Origin: Lactarius indigo
Taxonomy: Eukaryota; Basidiomycota; Agaricomycetes; Russulales; Russulaceae
Assembly: GCA_025766275.1 (NCBI GenBank)
Contig: JAFKAC010000004.1
Location: forward strand, 1,302,001-1,366,000
DNA: 64,000 nt
Reading direction: 5' to 3'
Shown: positions 1-12,951 of the stretch, piece by piece
Numbering within the stretch: the stretch's first letter is position 1
Layout: each line of letters starts with the position of its first letter
Notes under the pieces: model-generated
What the model was told of the DNA's origin: nothing
Seen by the model: only the letters and a program-made list of their open reading frames with translations
Databases searched by the model: none
Program-made: the position numbers and the translations under genes

Positions 1-332
1 CTAGTAGTAGTAGTATTAGGGTTTGAGCTACTTACGCGACACGTTGGACGCTACATTACCGTGACTCATAGCAGCGCTTGAAAGCCTGCTCAATATGTAT
101 TTAAGCTACCTTGTGAAGACCAAGATACGCCATCTTGGTCTTCTTGAATCGTCACTTGTTTCCCTCTCCTCTCTTCTTCTATCTTCTGCTCTCTTCTATC
201 GCCTCTTTCAAGTAGTGCACCTTCGAGTGTTCACCATTACCTACGCTTGGACCTTCGCGTCTTCAAGAGATCTGCTAAGTTGTTACCGCTTCTATAGAGC
301 TCAAGTCGAGCTAACGTCGTGACGACGTTACA
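1..332 (+). repeat. Truncated family-1 LTR, plus orientation
   Basis: Matches the downstream two thirds of the family-1 LTR seen complete at 54474-54937: same GTAGTAGTAGTATT stretch, a TATTTAAG box near 97, the inverted repeat around AAGACCAAGAT/ATCTTGGTCTT (about 117-146), and the same CGACGTTACA terminus ending at 332. The start is cut by the window edge. No primer-binding site follows, so this is a 3' LTR or a solo LTR, not a 5' LTR. Confidence 0.85.
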
Positions 333-664
333 CGCAAGGTGGTACCTTGTATCGCGTTCTATGTATGCATTTTGGGCTTCAGCTTACCATCGGAGAAACC
401 TCTGGCGGCGGCTGGTCCCATGTTCGCTGCAGCAACTACTCATGTCGTTTCAATCGTCGTTAATGTCAGGGGGTTGTCAATGCAACTTCAATTCAGAACA
501 AGCAAACATCTGAAGCAACAACGAGGGCCTGCCACGACAAAGGCATCAGCCAGAGGGAAGATAAAACTCATAAATGTGTCTTACCCCGCGCATCAGTCCC
601 AGACGCTGATCAATCGGTAATCCCAAATAAGTCAAAATAAACCAGATGTAGAAACGCGAATACA
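333..664. other. Non-coding gap, no feature recognised
   Basis: Sequence between the truncated LTR and the 3' end of the Plavaka-like pseudogene. Short open frames exist but none resembles a known protein or is continued by introns. I see no RNA gene here. Confidence 0.5.
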
Positions 665-970
665 TTACCATCCAAATATTTTGTTGCAATGGATGAACAG
701 GTCGCTGGTGTGGTCAACAACATCCATCACAAGGTAGTCGCCATGCTTGTTGAAGTCCTGAATGAGTGGAGCACCGTGCACAATTGATTGGGCAAAAAAG
801 AACTTTGTTGATCACCTCGCACGAAGACGACAAAGCCTCAAATCCTTTTCCTTGGCCCGCAGTGGGCCTGTGGATGCGTCAAGGGGACACACCAGGCAAA
901 TAGGGTATTTGTCCTCTGCGACTGAAACGGTAAATATAAACTTGAGTTCCGCAAAAATGAACCCCTCTGT
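665..970 (-). pseudogene. Last part of Plavaka-like transposase relic, beyond element A
   Basis: When element A is removed, this segment continues in frame from 8640 onward. It encodes the C-terminal part of the transposase-like protein (frame around FIFAELKFIFTVSVAEDK, then GDYLVVDVVD), ending at a TAA at 665-667. An in-frame TGA at 812-814 breaks the frame at what is most simply a CGA to TGA change. I recognise the arrangement from agaricomycete proteins usually annotated as Plavaka transposase or hypothetical; that family assignment is from memory. Inactive because of the stop and the 7.7-kb insertion. Confidence 0.6.
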
Positions 971-1424
971 TGTAATGCCGTCACGACATTAGCTCGACTT
1001 GAGCGCGTATAAGGGCGGCTGTGACTTAGCTAATCACGCACAAGGCGTATGGCACGAAGGCAAGCTCTAGATGTTCGAAGACACTAGTAGACTTCAGATG
1101 ACTTTCTCTATCCTTGATAGAGGCGAAGAGACTTTTTGGAGATGAGAAGTGACGATTGAAGAAGACCAAGATGGCGTATCTTGGTCTTCCGCAGCTATCT
1201 TAAATACAAAGGGGAGCAGGCTTTCAAGCGCTGCTATGAGTCATAGTACCGTAGCGTCCAACGTATCGTGTAAGTAGCGCAATCCTAATACTACTACTAC
1301 TTGTACTAGGATCGAGTCATGTCTCAACGCCTACCTCCTATCGTAAACCCTGAGTCCGTGACTAATCTACCTTACAGCCGTAGTCACAACCGGTACAGTA
1401 AGGGTCCATACTAAAACCGTAACA
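971..1424 (-). repeat. 3' LTR of element A
   Basis: 454 bp, TGTAAT...GTAACA as read on the plus strand. Ends abut the TSD tctgt on the left and the polypurine tract on the right. Contains the inverted repeat AAGACCAAGAT...ATCTTGGTCTT and, upstream on the sense strand, the TATTTAAG box. Confidence 0.92.
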
Positions 1425-1454
1425 TCACCCCCTTTTCAGCGTGAGACCCCAGAC

Positions 1455-4400
1455 TCACCGGAAATCCCGCACCGTCCATGTAGACTGTTCATCGCTAATC
1501 CTTTCGAACACGTTAGCCCTCTCCAGCCGGTAGATGCAGTCCCGCTTGTTGTCCCGTGCCGACAGTCGCATGGCCTGAAGCTGGCGGATGCGAGCAGCGA
1601 GCCGCTCTTCCTCATATGCGGCCGCTCGGTAGTGTGTCACTTCTGCAATCAGGGACTCATCCCCAATGCGGTTCAGTGCGCGGTTGGTAATCTTGTCAGA
1701 GGCGAGGATGACCAAGTCCTCGTGAGCAATGAAGGCACATCCCACAGCCGATAGCATCGGGAAGGCGTAAAGGGGCTTGCCGTAGAGATGGGGAGAGCCA
1801 GGAATGAGCCCCAGCACAAAAGGGTTCGCACCTCCAACGATCTGCACGTGACTGGCGTTCCTTTCTACGCCGTCCGGTCTGGTGATGGGGAAATGAATGT
1901 AATGGGGCTATCGATTCGCCCTGAACCCTTCAGGCGCAAGGACCTGCGCGGGGTCGTTGTCGTGCGTAATGGGGGTGTGAAATGCGACGCCGGGCAATCG
2001 CACACGTCCTCGAGACATGGGGGTTCCGTCGGTGTGGACGAGCCACGGGGTGATTCGGGAATCAGTAGGGTGGCTGTGCGTTCGAAGGAGGGGATGTCTG
2101 ACCGGGTAGTAATCCTCGTTGTCAGCATGAGCCTCGTCGTTAGGGAGCGCTGCCTGCGCTGCCGCAACTCGCTCAATCTCCTCTGCGCTAAGCGCAGCTG
2201 TTCGTTGGCCCACTCCTTTGCCACTCTCCGCCAGTCCTCCGCTGCTTCTAACTCCTGTTGGGTCTTTGAGGGGGCGGTCGGCAGGGAGAATTCCCCATGT
2301 GCCGATGAGGTCGTCACCTGGGGGGGATGACCACGATGGGTTCCCGATTGCTGTTGTCGTCTTGGAAGATGTGAGCGACGGCATGCTGCTGCTCGTTGTC
2401 GGGCTGGTGAGTCGGGTCGGGGAACCTCTGTAAGACATTAGCCCATTCTTGAGCAGTGATATGCCCCGTTCGCAGGCCTGCAGGTGTGTACGGAGTGAGC
2501 TGGACCTGTTGAACCACGGTTTCTTCACCATCTTCGAGGAGGTTGGCGGCGTCTTGTGCAACTTGGTCGAGGAGGATCGCCGTGGTGACATGTCTGAGAG
2601 GGGAAGAGGGCATAGAGGTGTGAGTGGATCGAAGGTGAAGGGGATGTTTCTCGTAGTCGTTCGTGGGTTGGCTTTTAAGGAATCTTATGGTTGTCCAGCC
2701 CGCTTGATACGCCTCTATTGCTTCCGGCGCGAATATGTCATCCTTATCGACCCACTGATTCTCCGAGTCTGGATACCCCTTCCACTTGATAAGGTATTGG
2801 AGTTTCTTGCGGCAGCCAAAATGCCGTGAATCTAGAATGGCCTCGACTTCATATTCTTCTTCTCCTTCCACAAGGTCTGGCAGTGGTCGCGGGAAGCTTT
2901 TGCCGTGAATGGTTGTACTTTTGTACGGCGTGAGAAGATCTATGTGAAACACCGGATGGATGCTCCACTGTGTGGGAAGTTCAAGGCGATAGTTATAGGG
3001 GGACATCACCTGGACTACTTTAAACGGCCCGTGGCGTCGTGCCGCCAATTTCGCCGTTGGTTGGTTGGTCCGGAGGTGCTTCCCTTCCAGCCACACTTGA
3101 TCTCCTTCTTGATAGCGGGGTGTGTTTCGATGTTTCACCCATCCTTCTTGTGCCTTCTTGATAAGGTTCTGGGCTAGTTGTCGCGCTTCCTTTAATTGCG
3201 TTAATCTGGTGATCACGTTTGGGATAGGGGATGGCTTATCCGTCCAATCGGCTGTCGGGTTGTAACCCATGAGCAGCATAAATGGGGATTGCTTTGTATG
3301 CTTATGGGGCCAGTTGTTGTGAGCGAATTCCGCTATAGGGAGATACGCCGCCCAGTTATCTTGCCGTTCGTTGGCCCAGAATCGCAGATACTGTTCCAGC
3401 CACTGATTGGTCCGCTCCGATTGCCCATCGGTTCGCGGATGATATGCTGTTGAAATGTTCTGCTGAATGCCTAAGATCCGGCATACTTCTTTGGTAAATT
3501 TGGACGTGAATCGAGGGTCACGGTCACTGATAATTTTACGCGGTAATCCGAATCGTTTAAACACGTGATTGACATACAGGATGGCGGTTTCTTCGGCCGT
3601 AACTTCTTCATGGCATGGGATGAATATTGACGCCTTGCTGCAGTCATGGTCTGTGACAGTGAGGACACTGTCGTACGACTGGGACGTAGGCAGCTTGGTG
3701 ATGAAATCTAATGCGATAGTGTGAAATGGGGGAGCATCTGTTACCGCGGTGATGGGGTATAGCGGTGCGCGGGTTGGTCTTGTGTTAACCTTATTCCGCT
3801 GGCAATCAGCGCATCCCACCACATACTCATATACATCCCGACGAAGACGCGGCCACCAGTAATGCCGTTCGACGATCCGTTGAGTCCTGCTAATACCCGG
3901 GTGTCCATGAATGGGGAGGTCGTGGTGGTCATGTATTATGGCCCGGTATGCAGTCATTGGTCCAGTGATTACCAGCTTTCCGTCCTTGTACCACTCTCCC
4001 TCAATCTTCTTCAACTGGTGGGCATCTACCCATGCCTTGATGATTGCTGGGTCTTGGGTCCGTTTCGGTTGTTGCAGCATTGGATGCGTTTCCAGGGCGC
4101 GTGCGGCATTAGCGACTCGTATAAAGACTTCCGGAGGCAAGACGACCACACCTTGGTTGTCCTCCTCCCCTTGGTTGTAGTCTGGTCATCTGGATAGAGT
4201 GTCTGCCCTGCCGTTGTTTTTCCCCTTGATGTGATGGATTTCGAAGTCGTACTCCATCAATTCCAATACTTCTCGGGCAACTCTTCGGCTAATCTTTTGC
4301 GGAGTCTTCCAATACTGGAGGTTGAGGTGGTCAGAGAATATTTTGATTTTGTGTGGGGATCCTGCGAGTAGGGGTCTCCAGTGCCAAAGGGCCTTAACGA

Positions 4401-6195
4401 TGGTGAGAAGTTCTAGGTCATAGATGTCGTAGTTTCGCTCTGCTTCGTTTAGCGTTGCCGAATAATAACCTATTGGGTGCTTGCGACCGTCACTTTTCTT
4501 TTGTAGAAGTACTGCGCCTACCGCGAATCCCGACGCGTCGACTTCCAATTCAAACTGATCTTGTAAATTGGGGTGCGCCAGTACTGGTTCTTCAGTCACA
4601 AGACGTTTGAGAGTTTTGAATGCGCGGTCTTCATCGTCTCCCCACTTCCATTCAGTATCCTTCCTAGTCAGTCGGTTGAGTGGTCGTGCGTGGGTTGCGA
4701 AACCTCGGATGAAGAGACGGTAAAAGTTACAGAAACCCAAGAAAGATCGTACGTCCCTAACTTTGGTCGGCGTTGGCCAGTCTTTGATGCCGCAAACTTT
4801 TACCGGGTCCATACGTGTTACCCCCTTTTCAAGGATTACCCCCAGGTAATCCATCTGAGGTTGGTGGAATAGGCATTTCTCGAGCTTGAAATAGAGGTCG
4901 TGTTCCTGGGCGACGCGAAGGACATCCGTAACCGCTGCAATATGGTCGGCGGACGTAGATCCTTCGCGCGTGGCAATGCCAATGTCGTCCATATAGACCC
5001 GAATGACTGTACCACGAAGCTCGTGTTTAGTGATGGTATCACGGTAAATGTGGTTCATCATGGTTTGAAAGGTCGCGGGCGAATTTGTGAGCCCGAAGAA
5101 CATGACCGTTGGTTCGAAGAGCCCGAACTTCGTCTTGAAAGCTGCCTTTTCCTGGTCACCTTCCCGTATGCGGATATTGTTGTACCCCCAGCGAATATCG
5201 AGCTTCGTGTAAATGTAAGCGTTGCTGAGGTCGTAGATGAGGTCCTGAATCAATGGAAGTGGGTATTGGTTGCGTATAGTATGTGAATTGATGACACGGT
5301 AGTCCTGTACGGGGCGTAGTGCTCCGTCCTTCTTTTTAATGAAGAAGAATGATGATGCGTACAGGGAAATGGAAGGGCGGAGGTACCCCTGCCGAAGCTT
5401 CTCGTCCAGGAATTCCTTGAGTTTTCCTTCCTCCTCTTGCGTTAATGGGTATATTTTACAATCAATTGCGGAGGGCGCGGTGGGTTTGAAGTCAATTGCA
5501 TGGTCCCATGGTCTAGCGGGGGGAAACCTCTGGGACGCGTCTTCGCTGAAGAGTTTCTGAAAGGCCTGGTAGACCGCCGGCAGTTCCACAGGTTCTTTGT
5601 TGATTTTTGCCCTAATGGCCAATTCCGTAGATGTAGTTGCCCGCAAGTACATGTCTTCTTCGTCCATCTCCAGGATGATCGTTTCTTTTTGCTCGTCAGT
5701 GAGGGCGGATGCGATGACAATATGATGATCTAGACTGTCCTGTGTACTGATCACAATCGGCATGACGTCTTCATGTATCACCGCATCTCTCCAGTTAATG
5801 GTGGGTTCGTATGTCGCCAGCCAGGGGTATCCCAGAACAATGTCTTCACTTCCGAGATTCGTGACAAGGAAGCGCATGGTTCTGTGGTATCCCTTGGCGT
5901 ATACATTTAGATCGGTAAAGTGAGTGATAGACCCAGCTTTGTTCTCTGTATTGTCTATGTTCCAAATTTTTCGTGGTTGGGCTAGCGGCTGGATGCCGAT
6001 ACCTAACTTGGTTGCGAAGTCCGGATGTATAAAATTGTCAGTGGCTCCGGAGTCCACTAATGCTCTTATGTCGGCCATTCAGTAGTTCGTGTGAATCGAG
6101 ACTGGAATTCGAAGGGAACGAAAGCGCGTCATGATTACAGAATTACAATTTAGAGCCCTCACCCAGGCCGATGGGTTCAGGCGTTCCGAAAACCC
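1455..6195 (-). pseudogene. pol: Pol of element A, broken
   Basis: Sense order is protease (ALVDSGATDNFIHP, near 6060), reverse transcriptase with YMDD near 5000, RNase H, integrase, chromodomain (near 2860-2720) and a C-terminal extension ending at TGA 1455-1457. A TGA at 4186-4188 (CGA to TGA after DTLSR) separates RT/RNase H from integrase. An extra G in a G-run near 2323 shifts the frame before the C-terminal extension. Domain content matches the intact copy at 56916-61667 throughout. Overall identity to that copy is high, so loss of function is fairly recent. Confidence 0.9.
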
Positions 6196-8164
6196 TCTTT
6201 TCCCCAAAGATCCTGCAATATCAGATCCTTTACTTCGTCTGGCACGTTTGCAACCCCAGTGAGCCATTCTTTGGCACGTTCTTCTGCTGTTTTGCTAGTG
6301 GAGGCAGCCTGTATTTGGGCTGGCGGTGGCTCTTGTGCATAGTAGTCGGTTTCCATTACGCAAACGTTCGAGGGTCCGGCGTTCTGCGGCTGCCACTGTC
6401 GAGGTTGTCTGGGATGGGGGCAGTTTCGTGAGAGATGGCCTGGCGCGTTACAGTTATAACACAACACCGTCCTTAGATCTCGTCATGACCCCCCTCTTCC
6501 TCGTCCTCGTACTCCCGGTCCTCCCCTCGGTGGGAAGGGGGGGTGATTCGTGTACGGTGGCTTACCGTAATCGATCTCTTCAGATCCTGCTCACCTTGCT
6601 TTGACTCGATCTGCGGAAGTATCCATCGCCCATGGATTTGCAAGGTTTTGAGGAACAGTCCACCCAGCATTGCCTGTCTTCTTCGGCTTGGTGTCTTTAT
6701 ATTCATCCACCCTTGCTCAAATGTGGATGTAGTTGCGTTGTCGACGAAGGGTCGCCCGCTTCCATTCATCGAACGTTTCTGGTTCGTCCAGGTTGTAGGT
6801 TTTTTCATACAACTTCTTGGGTAACCCTTTTGTGAACAAGTCAATGGTCTGGGGGTCGTTGAGGCGGTAACCGGCTTTTCTGGCGGCTTCTTCGAATTCG
6901 TTGACGTATTTGTCGATATCCCCGTCGACCATTTTGAGCCCCTTCCTCAACAGGGCTTGAGCCTGTTCTCGTTCAAGGGTATTGACGAACCTTTGGTTAA
7001 AACCCTCTGCTACTGCATTCCATAGGTCCCTGGTGTGTTGATCAATTCCTCGTTGTATTTGCCGATTGAGCCATTTGAGGTACGAGAGTACCCATTCGCT
7101 GACCGACACTCCCTTGATGTAGGAAAGGAAGAGTAGGCATCGTCGGTAATTGTTTCTCATGACGGGGGTGTCGAGGTTCATCCCCCAATATACGTGCCAT
7201 TGCGTCAGGAACGAGTCGACTTTAGTGCGATCTCCGTCAAAGATGGTGGGGGGTTCACCGGTTAATTTCTCATGTCCATGTCCTCCTCCTCCTTGTGGCC
7301 CTCCGCCCCTGCCTCCACCTCCACCCGGGGGTCCTCCTCCCGGGTTATTTGGGAGGTCTGGTGGATTCCCTCCTCCACCCGGTCGTCGGGGGAAGTCTCC
7401 TCCTGGGGTCCTCCCCATCCTGGCGGGGGGTCAAGCGGTAGCCCTCTTCTTGGTCCTTCCCCAGACGGGGGGTCACCTTGATCGGGCCCAATAGCTCAAA
7501 AGATAGCGGCGTCATCTGCAGTCATTCGGTGTCCTGTTTCAGGGTTAATGGGTAGGAGGTGTCGTTGGGATTCTTCTCTGATTGCTTCTGCTGCTTCTTG
7601 CGCCACCTGTTCTCTCACGGTCATAATTTCTTCTGCTGTCATCGTGGTGGTGGCCATCTCTGCTGCGGGTGATCGTACGTGAATGACTTCTGGTGTCTCT
7701 GAGATATGTAGAGACTCAGCTCGTTGGATGGTGTATTGCTCGATAGGCCCGACGCTTGCTGGTCGATTTTCCTCACTTTGTTCCTCCTCCTCGGTTTCTT
7801 CGCTTACTGCTTCTCCTGTGGAGTGTTCTCGTATCTGGCCGTCAATCGGCCCCCAGTCTGCTCTTGAATTGAGTTCTCGTGCGTCGATGTCGCACTGGTA
7901 TTGTCTTCCTGCTGGTCTGATGACGTCCCAGCGATGGTCTATCAGGTTCCACGTAATTTCCACCCAGCACAGGTGATCGAAATTGAACTCAACGGGTCTG
8001 AACCTTGTAGGTCCGTTAAATTCGACGAAATATCCGGTTTCGTCTCCTCGGTCTCTCCACTGGGCTGCTCCTAAGAATCGGGTTGGTACGTTGCGATCTC
8101 CTCTTCGTTCCAGGTGATAGGGACGGAAACTTGTCCACTGTTCTCGAGTATTGACAGTCGCCAC
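6177..8164 (-). pseudogene. gag: Gag of element A, broken
   Basis: Clear family-1 Gag. The frame opens at a GTG at 8164 (MATVNTREQW in conventional notation) and the N-terminal domain (about 160 residues) is intact. A TGA at 7496-7498 replaces the CGA codon in the AIFRAIG motif. The Gly/Pro-rich linker and capsid-like region continue from 7418 to about 6717 in another frame, and the nucleocapsid knuckle CYNCNAPGHLSRNC is at about 6465-6424. At least one stop and two frameshifts separate these parts. The frameshift heptamer (plus-strand AAAACCC at 6189-6195) is still present. No ATG occurs on the sense strand between the LTR hairpin and about 7655. Confidence 0.88.
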
Positions 8165-8185
8165 GATTGGATATCTTGGTCTTAA

Positions 8186-8639
8186 TGTAATGCCGTCACG
8201 ACGTTAGCTTGACTTGAGCGCGTATAAGGGCGGCTGTGACTTAGCTAATCACGCACAAGGCGTATGGCACGAAGGCAAGCTCTAGATGTTCGAAGACACT
8301 AGTAGACTTCAGATGACTTTCTCTATCCTTGATAGAGGCGAAGAGACTTTTTGGAGATGAGAAGTGACGATTGAAGAAGACCAAGATGGTGTATCTTGGT
8401 CTTCCGCAGCTATCTTAAATACAAAGGGGAGCAGGCTTTCAAGCGCTGCTATGAGTCATAGTACCGTAGCGTCCAACGTATCGTGTAAGTAGCGCAATCC
8501 TAATACTACTACTACTTGTACTAGGATCGAGTCATGTCTCAACGCCTACCTCCTATCGTAAACCCCGAGTCCGTGACTAATCTACCTTACAGCCGTAGTC
8601 ACAACCGGTACAGTAAGGGTCCATACTAAAACCGTAACA
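8186..8639 (-). repeat. 5' LTR of element A
   Basis: 454 bp, near-identical partner of 971-1424. On the sense (minus) strand it is followed directly by TTAAGACCAAGAT, the predicted self-priming site, and then by the gag reading frame. Confidence 0.92.
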
Positions 8640-11600
8640 TCTGTTGTCATGAGAATCACGAAGTCGTATCTCTTGCGGCCATGGAAGTTAGGACTACAAT
8701 ACAGGTAGTCCAGATATTGTTCCCAGTCGACCTTCGATTCATAGCATACTTTCATCGACCTGTATTCCGTTATCTTAAAAAGCTAATGAGCCAAAATACC
8801 AGATCAGATGCGAAACTCACCTTGTCATCGTCCTGAAATTCAACATGCGTACAGCCTGGTGTGAAACTGAAATTATACTGGGGTAGAACAACAGTCAACC
8901 AAGTTGCGAGTCTCACATGGAAGTTTCTGAAAGTTGGATTTTCAGCGTTAGTGCCTTCAAGAGTTTTTAATGTAACTGGGGGCTGTTGTGACCGCAGGAC
9001 AACAGCCCCGGCATCAAACGTCGTACTTCTCCCTTGATGCGATGAGCCATCATGTACTGTCAATGTGGGTCCAAGGGAGGGACCAATATCTTGTTCTTGT
9101 GTGCTCCCCAAAGTGTCCTCCATGTCATCGTCGTCCAACGTCTGCACATGACATGAAGCCGCCGCATCGAGTTCGTCGATTTGGTCCCAGATTAGCACTG
9201 AAATAAATGCAAAATGATTGTACCTCAAGATCTATGTTAAATGGTAATTGTCAGAAATAAACTATAAAGATAATGTATGCGACTGACCTGAGGTACAATG
9301 TTCTTGAAATTGGTCCAATTCAAGTACAGCTTCCTGAGGGGGCCGTGAAATTTCTCGTTCGGTTTTGTGTTGTAGTTGCGTGAGGCACCTTTTGCTTCGA
9401 TATCGTCGAAGCTGTGGACCAACATGTGCATCTTAGGGAAGTTCCAGTCTTTGACTTTCTCATTATCTTCTTCTGCCGATCCCGAAAATAGTAGAATATA
9501 GTTCTATTATGTAGATCAATACCGCGGAGTCATCGAAAAAAGAAAAAACGAGTACCTCCATGAAGTCAGCAAACTTCTTCAGTTCATTCCGCCCAGTGAG
9601 AATCATCTTCTCTGTGTGTGCCTCGAGAGATAAGAGCAAATCTAAGATGGACAGGCTTCGTAGACAATATAGTAATTGCCACCCTTTCTTGCTGTCCTGC
9701 AGAATAACATTATGTGTGGCAAAGACCACAACCTGGGGTGATTCCAACGATTCAGAGTCAATCAGTTGACGCGATGAAGCCACATATAGTTGACGCACCT
9801 TGGATATATCCTCGAACTTTGTGCCATCTGTGAAAGACACCTTCATCACTGCAGGGAAGTGATGTAGGCCACGCCAGTGAGGCGCGAGATCAAATCTGAA
9901 GGAATAAAGCACTTGGACATCGACTTGGATAAGACAGGAAATATCTTACTGTTGGTCAACTTTCGATGCTGCGCCGCCCCATGTTTGAGCCAAAGCCTTG
10001 AACTCCTGCCACAAATGGTGCCCGAATAGGCCAGTATTGTTTGAATGAAGCCTGTCGAAGGACAGCGCGTGATATGGGTCCGAATCGTTGACAAGCCAGA
10101 ACACGTTCTGAACTCATAGTTACGCATGATTATTAGAGGAAATAATCAATGAGACTCACATCAATATCACGAAGCCCATGTCCAATGAGAAGTTTCTCGC
10201 GAATGTTCTTGGGGAGGGTGCACCCACGTACGATGATTTTCTGCATCCCTGCCATTGACCTCAACGGCCAAGTCCTTGTAATGTCAGTGAGCTCGTTGTT
10301 GGGGACCAAACAAACCAGGCAGGGCCGTTTGCCGCGAGTGCCCCGGATAAGAGACATAAGAGCCTGTTCGGTTCAGATTCTTCAAAGAATCTGACCCAGA
10401 TTATTACCGCATATAGTAGGTAGATTATTTCCCAAACTTGTGACCATATGTGACACCCGAACTCGACACCCATCGCAACTGATGGTTAAACACCACGGTG
10501 ATACGACTGTGCTCTCCCTGGCTGATAACTCGGAAAACCTGGTTTCCAGTTACTTTCCCATGCCCTCTGTGCTCATCTGTGCTTTCCCGCACTTGCCCGC
10601 GCTTTTCTGCGCTCTCTAAGCGCCGCTTTCCCGCACTCTCTGAGTCGGCGGCTTCCCACTCCCTCTGGACAGTTCCATAGGTGTTTCATAGCATTCCCCT
10701 GTTCCCTCGTTTTTTTATATCTATGCACCCTCTTTCCTTAGTCTACACCCCCAGTATGTAGCACATGTATTTACAACTTTACACCTCAAGTTAGAATAGA
10801 GACCTCCCCTCACATTTCAAAGCTCAGAGTAGCTTACCCCTCGTATTCCCTGGTGTGCCGCACTCACGCGCAGCCTTAGAAACTCAAACCCGACGCGTTC
10901 CCGACCCGGGTGGCCCCTATGCCAAGTTTCGCGCCACGCAGAAGTGGGCCCGACTGTTTCCAACAACTTGCGCCGACTCAACTCAGCAGGGCTACCTGTA
11001 GCCCACCGTTTCCGTTCCCGTCCTCGCCGCACTCTCGCGCGGCCTTAGCCTTTCGACACCAACACGTCCGCGATCGCTGCGGACCCGCATACGACATCTC
11101 CCGCCCCACGGAGGCTTGCATGACTGCAAGCGAGGCTTCACATCCCCCAAATCCTGCGTGCGCCATAGACCAAACGTATACTGAGTCACCCGTTGATGAG
11201 AATGCTCTTCTCTCAGAATATGAGATGAGACACACCGTGTGTCTTATGTAATGTCACACTGAAAGAATCTGGCGTCAGATTCTCAAAAGAATCTGAACCG
11301 AACAGGCCCTAATGCATCTAATACATTGGGTCAGCCGATTCAGGCGGTGATAGAATAAAGTACTTACTGTTCTTCATAGTCGGCAGATAATATGATGATG
11401 CCAGGGTAAAATAATTGGTCAGTGCCATCAGCACACCGAAGCCAGCAACCTGTCTTAGATTTCTTGATGATGGATTCGATTATGCAACGGAATGCACGAT
11501 GCCAGACCTCGCGTTTGAAGTTGATGAATGCCGTCTCCTTAGAGTCCTCTGGATTTTCCGGGACCTAGAATAAGTGCAGTACAACATTAGATATCTCCTA

Positions 11601-12951
11601 TCTGAGTCTGCGAGAAAACTTACAATTGGCAACCATCCAATAACGTGGCCACCACCAGTGCCGTTGCTATTCCGAATCTCAACTGGTAGATTCGCGCAGC
11701 ATGCGATCACTGGGTAGGCCATTTCTGTGCCGAAACTTGACAGCTTCGACTTATCCGCATAGAGGATGAAGCACAACAGACGTGCACCCTTGGGGATCCA
11801 AGACTGCAATGATTGGTTCAACAATAAAATCGTACACATTGGAACAAGTGCTACAAGGAGACAATAAAGAGTGGTATGCGTACTTGAAAGTTCCAAAACG
11901 CGTCCGCAGTCCAAGGCTCACTATACACACAAGAAGTAGTCTCTCCATTGTGCTTGAAAATCTTCCGCGCATCCCATTCAAAATGTTGGGCCAATTGCTG
12001 ATCCATGATGAGATCAACCGCCCAGTCCCACAGTGGGCGATAAGATACTTCAAACATGCGATCCTCACCTTTGTATGGGACTGCAATATTGTCAAAAACA
12101 AACTAGCACTTGAAAAGGTTAGCAATTAAACTTCAATACAACTAGTAGCCTCACGGGCATCAGTTGAGATGAGGCACGCTCCCATGCACCCATCATGTCC
12201 GGGTAAGCCAACAGGGTAAGTGTGCCCTTGCCATCGATGCACGTTCCGACAATCTTAGAGAGACGGTCGTATTGATCCTTGGTCACTCCAATCTCCATGA
12301 GAACCTCCGAGAACATGAAGTCTTTGCGTGTTCAAAAGAACGGCCGCCACGGCTCCGTTTTATGAGGGGGGGGGTTGGTACATCGACGTGTGTTGCTGGG
12401 CTCCTCACGAAGTGGTTCAGGCCTTCGTCCACTATTTGGGTGGTATTCAACCGTAAATTTAGGGTTATTAGAAGAGCCAGTTGCTCGTGCGACAGGAGGT
12501 GTTGGTTCACGCACTGAGTAGATGATCAAACCAACTGCTAGGAAGATTGATATATAGCGCACCTGACTCAGATGTCCCCCATCCAGTGTCAAGATCCATC
12601 GGTTCGGCAGCAGTGAAGGTACAGGGTAGGGGTTCATCTGGAATTATGGTGGCACTTGGAGCTGATTCATAAAACATGGTCAGTATGTCAAATATTATTA
12701 GTTGTCCATCACGCACCAAGAGTATCTAGTGCACAAAGTCTCTTCTCCAGAGCCTTGATGTATCTTTTGTCCCCCTGGCGCTCCTCTCGTTCTCTTTCAC
12801 ACTTCTTGACATGGGCAGGATAACCTTGGATGTGGTATCTAGTGTGACATATTGGACATTTCTTGTTTTTGCTCGGAGATTGACTTGCTTTTGGCATAAG
12901 AAGGGAAGTGTTTACAGCGAATAGTGGGGATGGTGTGGGTGATAAAGACAA
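8640..12951 (-). pseudogene. Plavaka-like (CACTA-related) transposase relic, multi-exon
   Basis: Reading 5' to 3' on the minus strand: a zinc-finger-like start (CPICHTRYHIQGYPAHVKKC, near 12880-12820), a linker, a FEVSYRPLWDWAVDLI segment near 12050, an ILYADKSKLSSFGTE segment near 11770, VIGWLPI near 11640, the motif SLIRGTRGKRPCLVC near 10350, SFTDGTKFEDISKV near 9830, and AKGASRNYNTKPNEKFHG near 9390-9340. These blocks, separated by short GT-AG introns (donor GTGAGT near 8820, donor GTAAGTA near 11367), match my memory of agaricomycete Plavaka-type transposase proteins. The protein is probably non-functional: element A interrupts the last exon, a TIR element sits in an intron, and a TGA lies at 812-814. 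Exact exon borders are not resolved here. Alternative: another fungal transposase-derived family with the same architecture. Confidence 0.62.
10360..11309. mobile_element. Harbinger/Tourist-like non-autonomous TIR element (950 bp)
   Basis: Terminal inverted repeats of roughly 40 bp: left begins GAGCCTGTTCGGTTCAGATT and the right end read inward begins GGGCCTGTTCGGTTCAGATT. Flanked by TAA at 10357-10359 and 11310-11312. A 3-bp TAA/TWA duplication and a G(G/A)GCCTGTTCGG terminus fit PIF/Harbinger-type MITEs. Each terminus also holds a sub-terminal hairpin (CAGATTCT...AGAATCTG). No transposase is encoded; the interior is C-rich on the plus strand. It lies in an intron of the Plavaka-like relic, close to the 3' splice site. 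Confidence 0.8.

Larger units (their letters stand above)
971..8639 (-). mobile_element. Element A: full-length, decayed Ty3/Gypsy chromovirus, family 1
   Basis: Two 454-bp LTRs (971-1424 and 8186-8639) bound an internal region with gag and pol remnants on the minus strand. The insertion is flanked by tctgt at 966-970 and 8640-8644, a perfect 5-bp duplication, inside the Plavaka-like relic. Counting by eye the LTRs differ at four positions, all transitions at CpG-type sites. The polypurine tract GAAAAGGGGG lies just inside the left LTR and the AAGACCAAGAT primer-binding site just inside the right LTR. Gag and pol carry several stops and frameshifts, so this copy cannot make its own proteins. 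Confidence 0.93.

Noticed and set aside
10817..11251. Open frames inside the TIR element
   Set aside because: Overlapping short frames on both strands without transposase motifs; typical of a non-autonomous element.
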